From NCBI GenBank assembly GCA_033782935.1, contig JAWQEG010002451.1:62001-126000 (forward strand): a stretch of DNA of 64,000 bases, given 5' to 3'. The position numbers and the translations under genes were made by a program. This DNA is from Petrolisthes cinctipes (lineage: Eukaryota > Arthropoda > Malacostraca > Decapoda > Porcellanidae). This document shows, in pieces, positions 62,933 to 64,000 of the stretch. Every line of letters starts with the position of its first letter. The first letter of the stretch is position 1. The notes under the pieces are model-generated. The model was not told the origin of the DNA, ran no database searches, and saw only the letters and a list, made by a program, of their open reading frames with translations.

Positions 62933-63590
62933 GAACAGACATGGCAAAGATACAAGTAGCTGGTTGTTTTTTTTCACACACACACAGAACTGACATGGCA
63001 AAGATACAAGTAGCTATTTTTTGTTTTATTTTTTAATTTATTGCACCGTGGCGTCAATCAAAAGAGAGTTCCATTCACAAATTCCTTCTGTATCTAACTT
63101 CAACGCAACTTACTTACGCTATACTCACTCTTCCAACCCTTATGTTCTCGACCATCCACACCAGCAGAACGATTGAATACTCAGAAATGCATAAATGACT
63201 ACACTGTATAAAGAAAATACATAAATTAAACATCTAGCCTATTTCACATTTCTTCAGGGATTTCAAAACATCCTGTCCTTAATTTCGTGTCTTTTGTTGT
63301 TTAATAATTATGTTTAAGGCCGTGCATCTGTGTGTTGTTTGTGTGTGTGTGTGTGTGTGTGTAGAAATATTCTCACTACAGTGTCAATGCTGAGGAGAGA
63401 CACTTTGAATACTTAAGAGACAAGCAGTGTGTGTATGTGTGTTGAAATATGCTCACTACAGTAATAAATGGTTGGTATAGTACTGGCTGGCGACTGTGAA
63501 CCTACTTCTTGCATCACCCTATAAATTTGTTGCGTCGGGGTAAGGAGTGTCGCATCGATATTGTACACGTCACATAGTCAATTAAGGGAC
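62763..63590. other. Stretch without a recognised gene
   Basis: (GA)n at 62764-62802, a ~65-bp duplication (CACACAGAACAGACATGGCA, AAGATACAAGTAGCT at 62926 and 62980) and (TG)n at 63340-63362. No gene seen. Confidence 0.5.
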
Positions 63591-63591
63591 C

Positions 63592-63740
63592 CTGTGTTGT
63601 TGCCAGAAATTTGGAGGTAAATGAGCCAGTCCTTCAAATAATGCCACGAAACACCACCTATGGGGAAGGAGCTTGTTTCGTGGCATAGTCAGGTGGAATC
63701 ACAAGCCTTCAATTCTCATACACGATAACAGGGTCCTTAA
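63592..63740. mobile_element. TTAA-A element, joined to a B element
   Basis: TTAAGGGACCCTGTGTTGTT at left, GATAACAGGGTCCTTAA at right. Confidence 0.85.
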
Positions 63741-63897
63741 GGTGGTAATTCTTTTTTGGTACATTGGAGTGCCTTGATTCCTCCAAACTATGCTAGAAAA
63801 CAGGACCAAAAAAGCAAAAATAATGGTGTTCTGTTGCTTGGAATAGTTTGGGGGATTCAGTTGCTCCAGATTTATCAACACAGAACTTTCCCCGTAA
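63737..63897. mobile_element. TTAA-B element, joined to an A element
   Basis: Starts at the shared TTAA (CTTAAGGTGGTAATTC), ends AGAACTTTCCCCGTAAG (terminal TTAA mutated). Confidence 0.85.
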
Positions 63898-63929
63898 GGG
63901 ATTGATTTGCCTTGCCACGTTGCCTCCTA

Positions 63930-63985
63930 CTACTATTACTACTACTACTACTCTTACTACTACTACTACTACTACTACTACTCCT
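63930..63985 (+). repeat. (CTA)n microsatellite
   Basis: Imperfect CTA/CTC triplets near the right edge. Confidence 0.9.
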
Positions 63986-64000
63986 ATTGTTGGTTAATAA

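Overview
The window is eukaryotic, gene-poor and extremely repeat-rich. Introns follow GT-AG rules. Long (GA)n, (CA)n, (TA)n, (TATG)n and minisatellite tracts are everywhere, and short hairpin transposons recur every 1-3 kb. This texture, plus a DIRS-type element, suggests an arthropod and most likely a decapod crustacean; the species is inference and nothing here fixes it.

Region 1 (1-25.9 kb, minus strand): one multi-exon gene for an amino-acid/auxin-permease (AAAP) family transporter. Nine coding exons could be joined with every splice phase agreeing (residues 1-371, about eight membrane helices). The 3' end lies off the left edge. Intron 1 is about 12.8 kb and contains a 7,248-bp DIRS-like retroelement (15953-23200). 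This has 210-bp inverted terminal repeats and a 102-bp internal complementary region that matches the two outer ends joined together, but no recognisable reverse transcriptase or tyrosine recombinase. Another intron carries a decayed non-LTR reverse-transcriptase fragment (about 2270-3075).

Region 2 (29.5-55.0 kb): three apparently intronless genes for bZIP-like proteins, at 29526-30863 (+), 35895-37352 (+) and 53895-55025 (-). They share a basic region built on the pattern DAI-x-[AS]-K-[RK]-x-R-D. The asparagine that is nearly invariant in bZIP basic regions is aspartate in all three. Two have leucine zippers in exact register; the third has a weak zipper and a long G-Y-S-G-Q repeat domain. 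They look like diverged local paralogues, possibly a lineage-specific transcription-factor family.

Region 3 (everywhere, and most of 55-64 kb): non-coding DNA. About 50 copies or fragments of hairpin elements fall into two classes. TTAA-bounded families (here called A, B, G and I) repeatedly abut each other through shared TTAA or TTAATTAA junctions, forming concatemers. TA-bounded Tc1/mariner-like families (C, D, E, F, H, J, K) are often nested in the first class or in each other. Minisatellites fill much of the rest. Many long open frames in the window are by-products of these repeats and are not genes.
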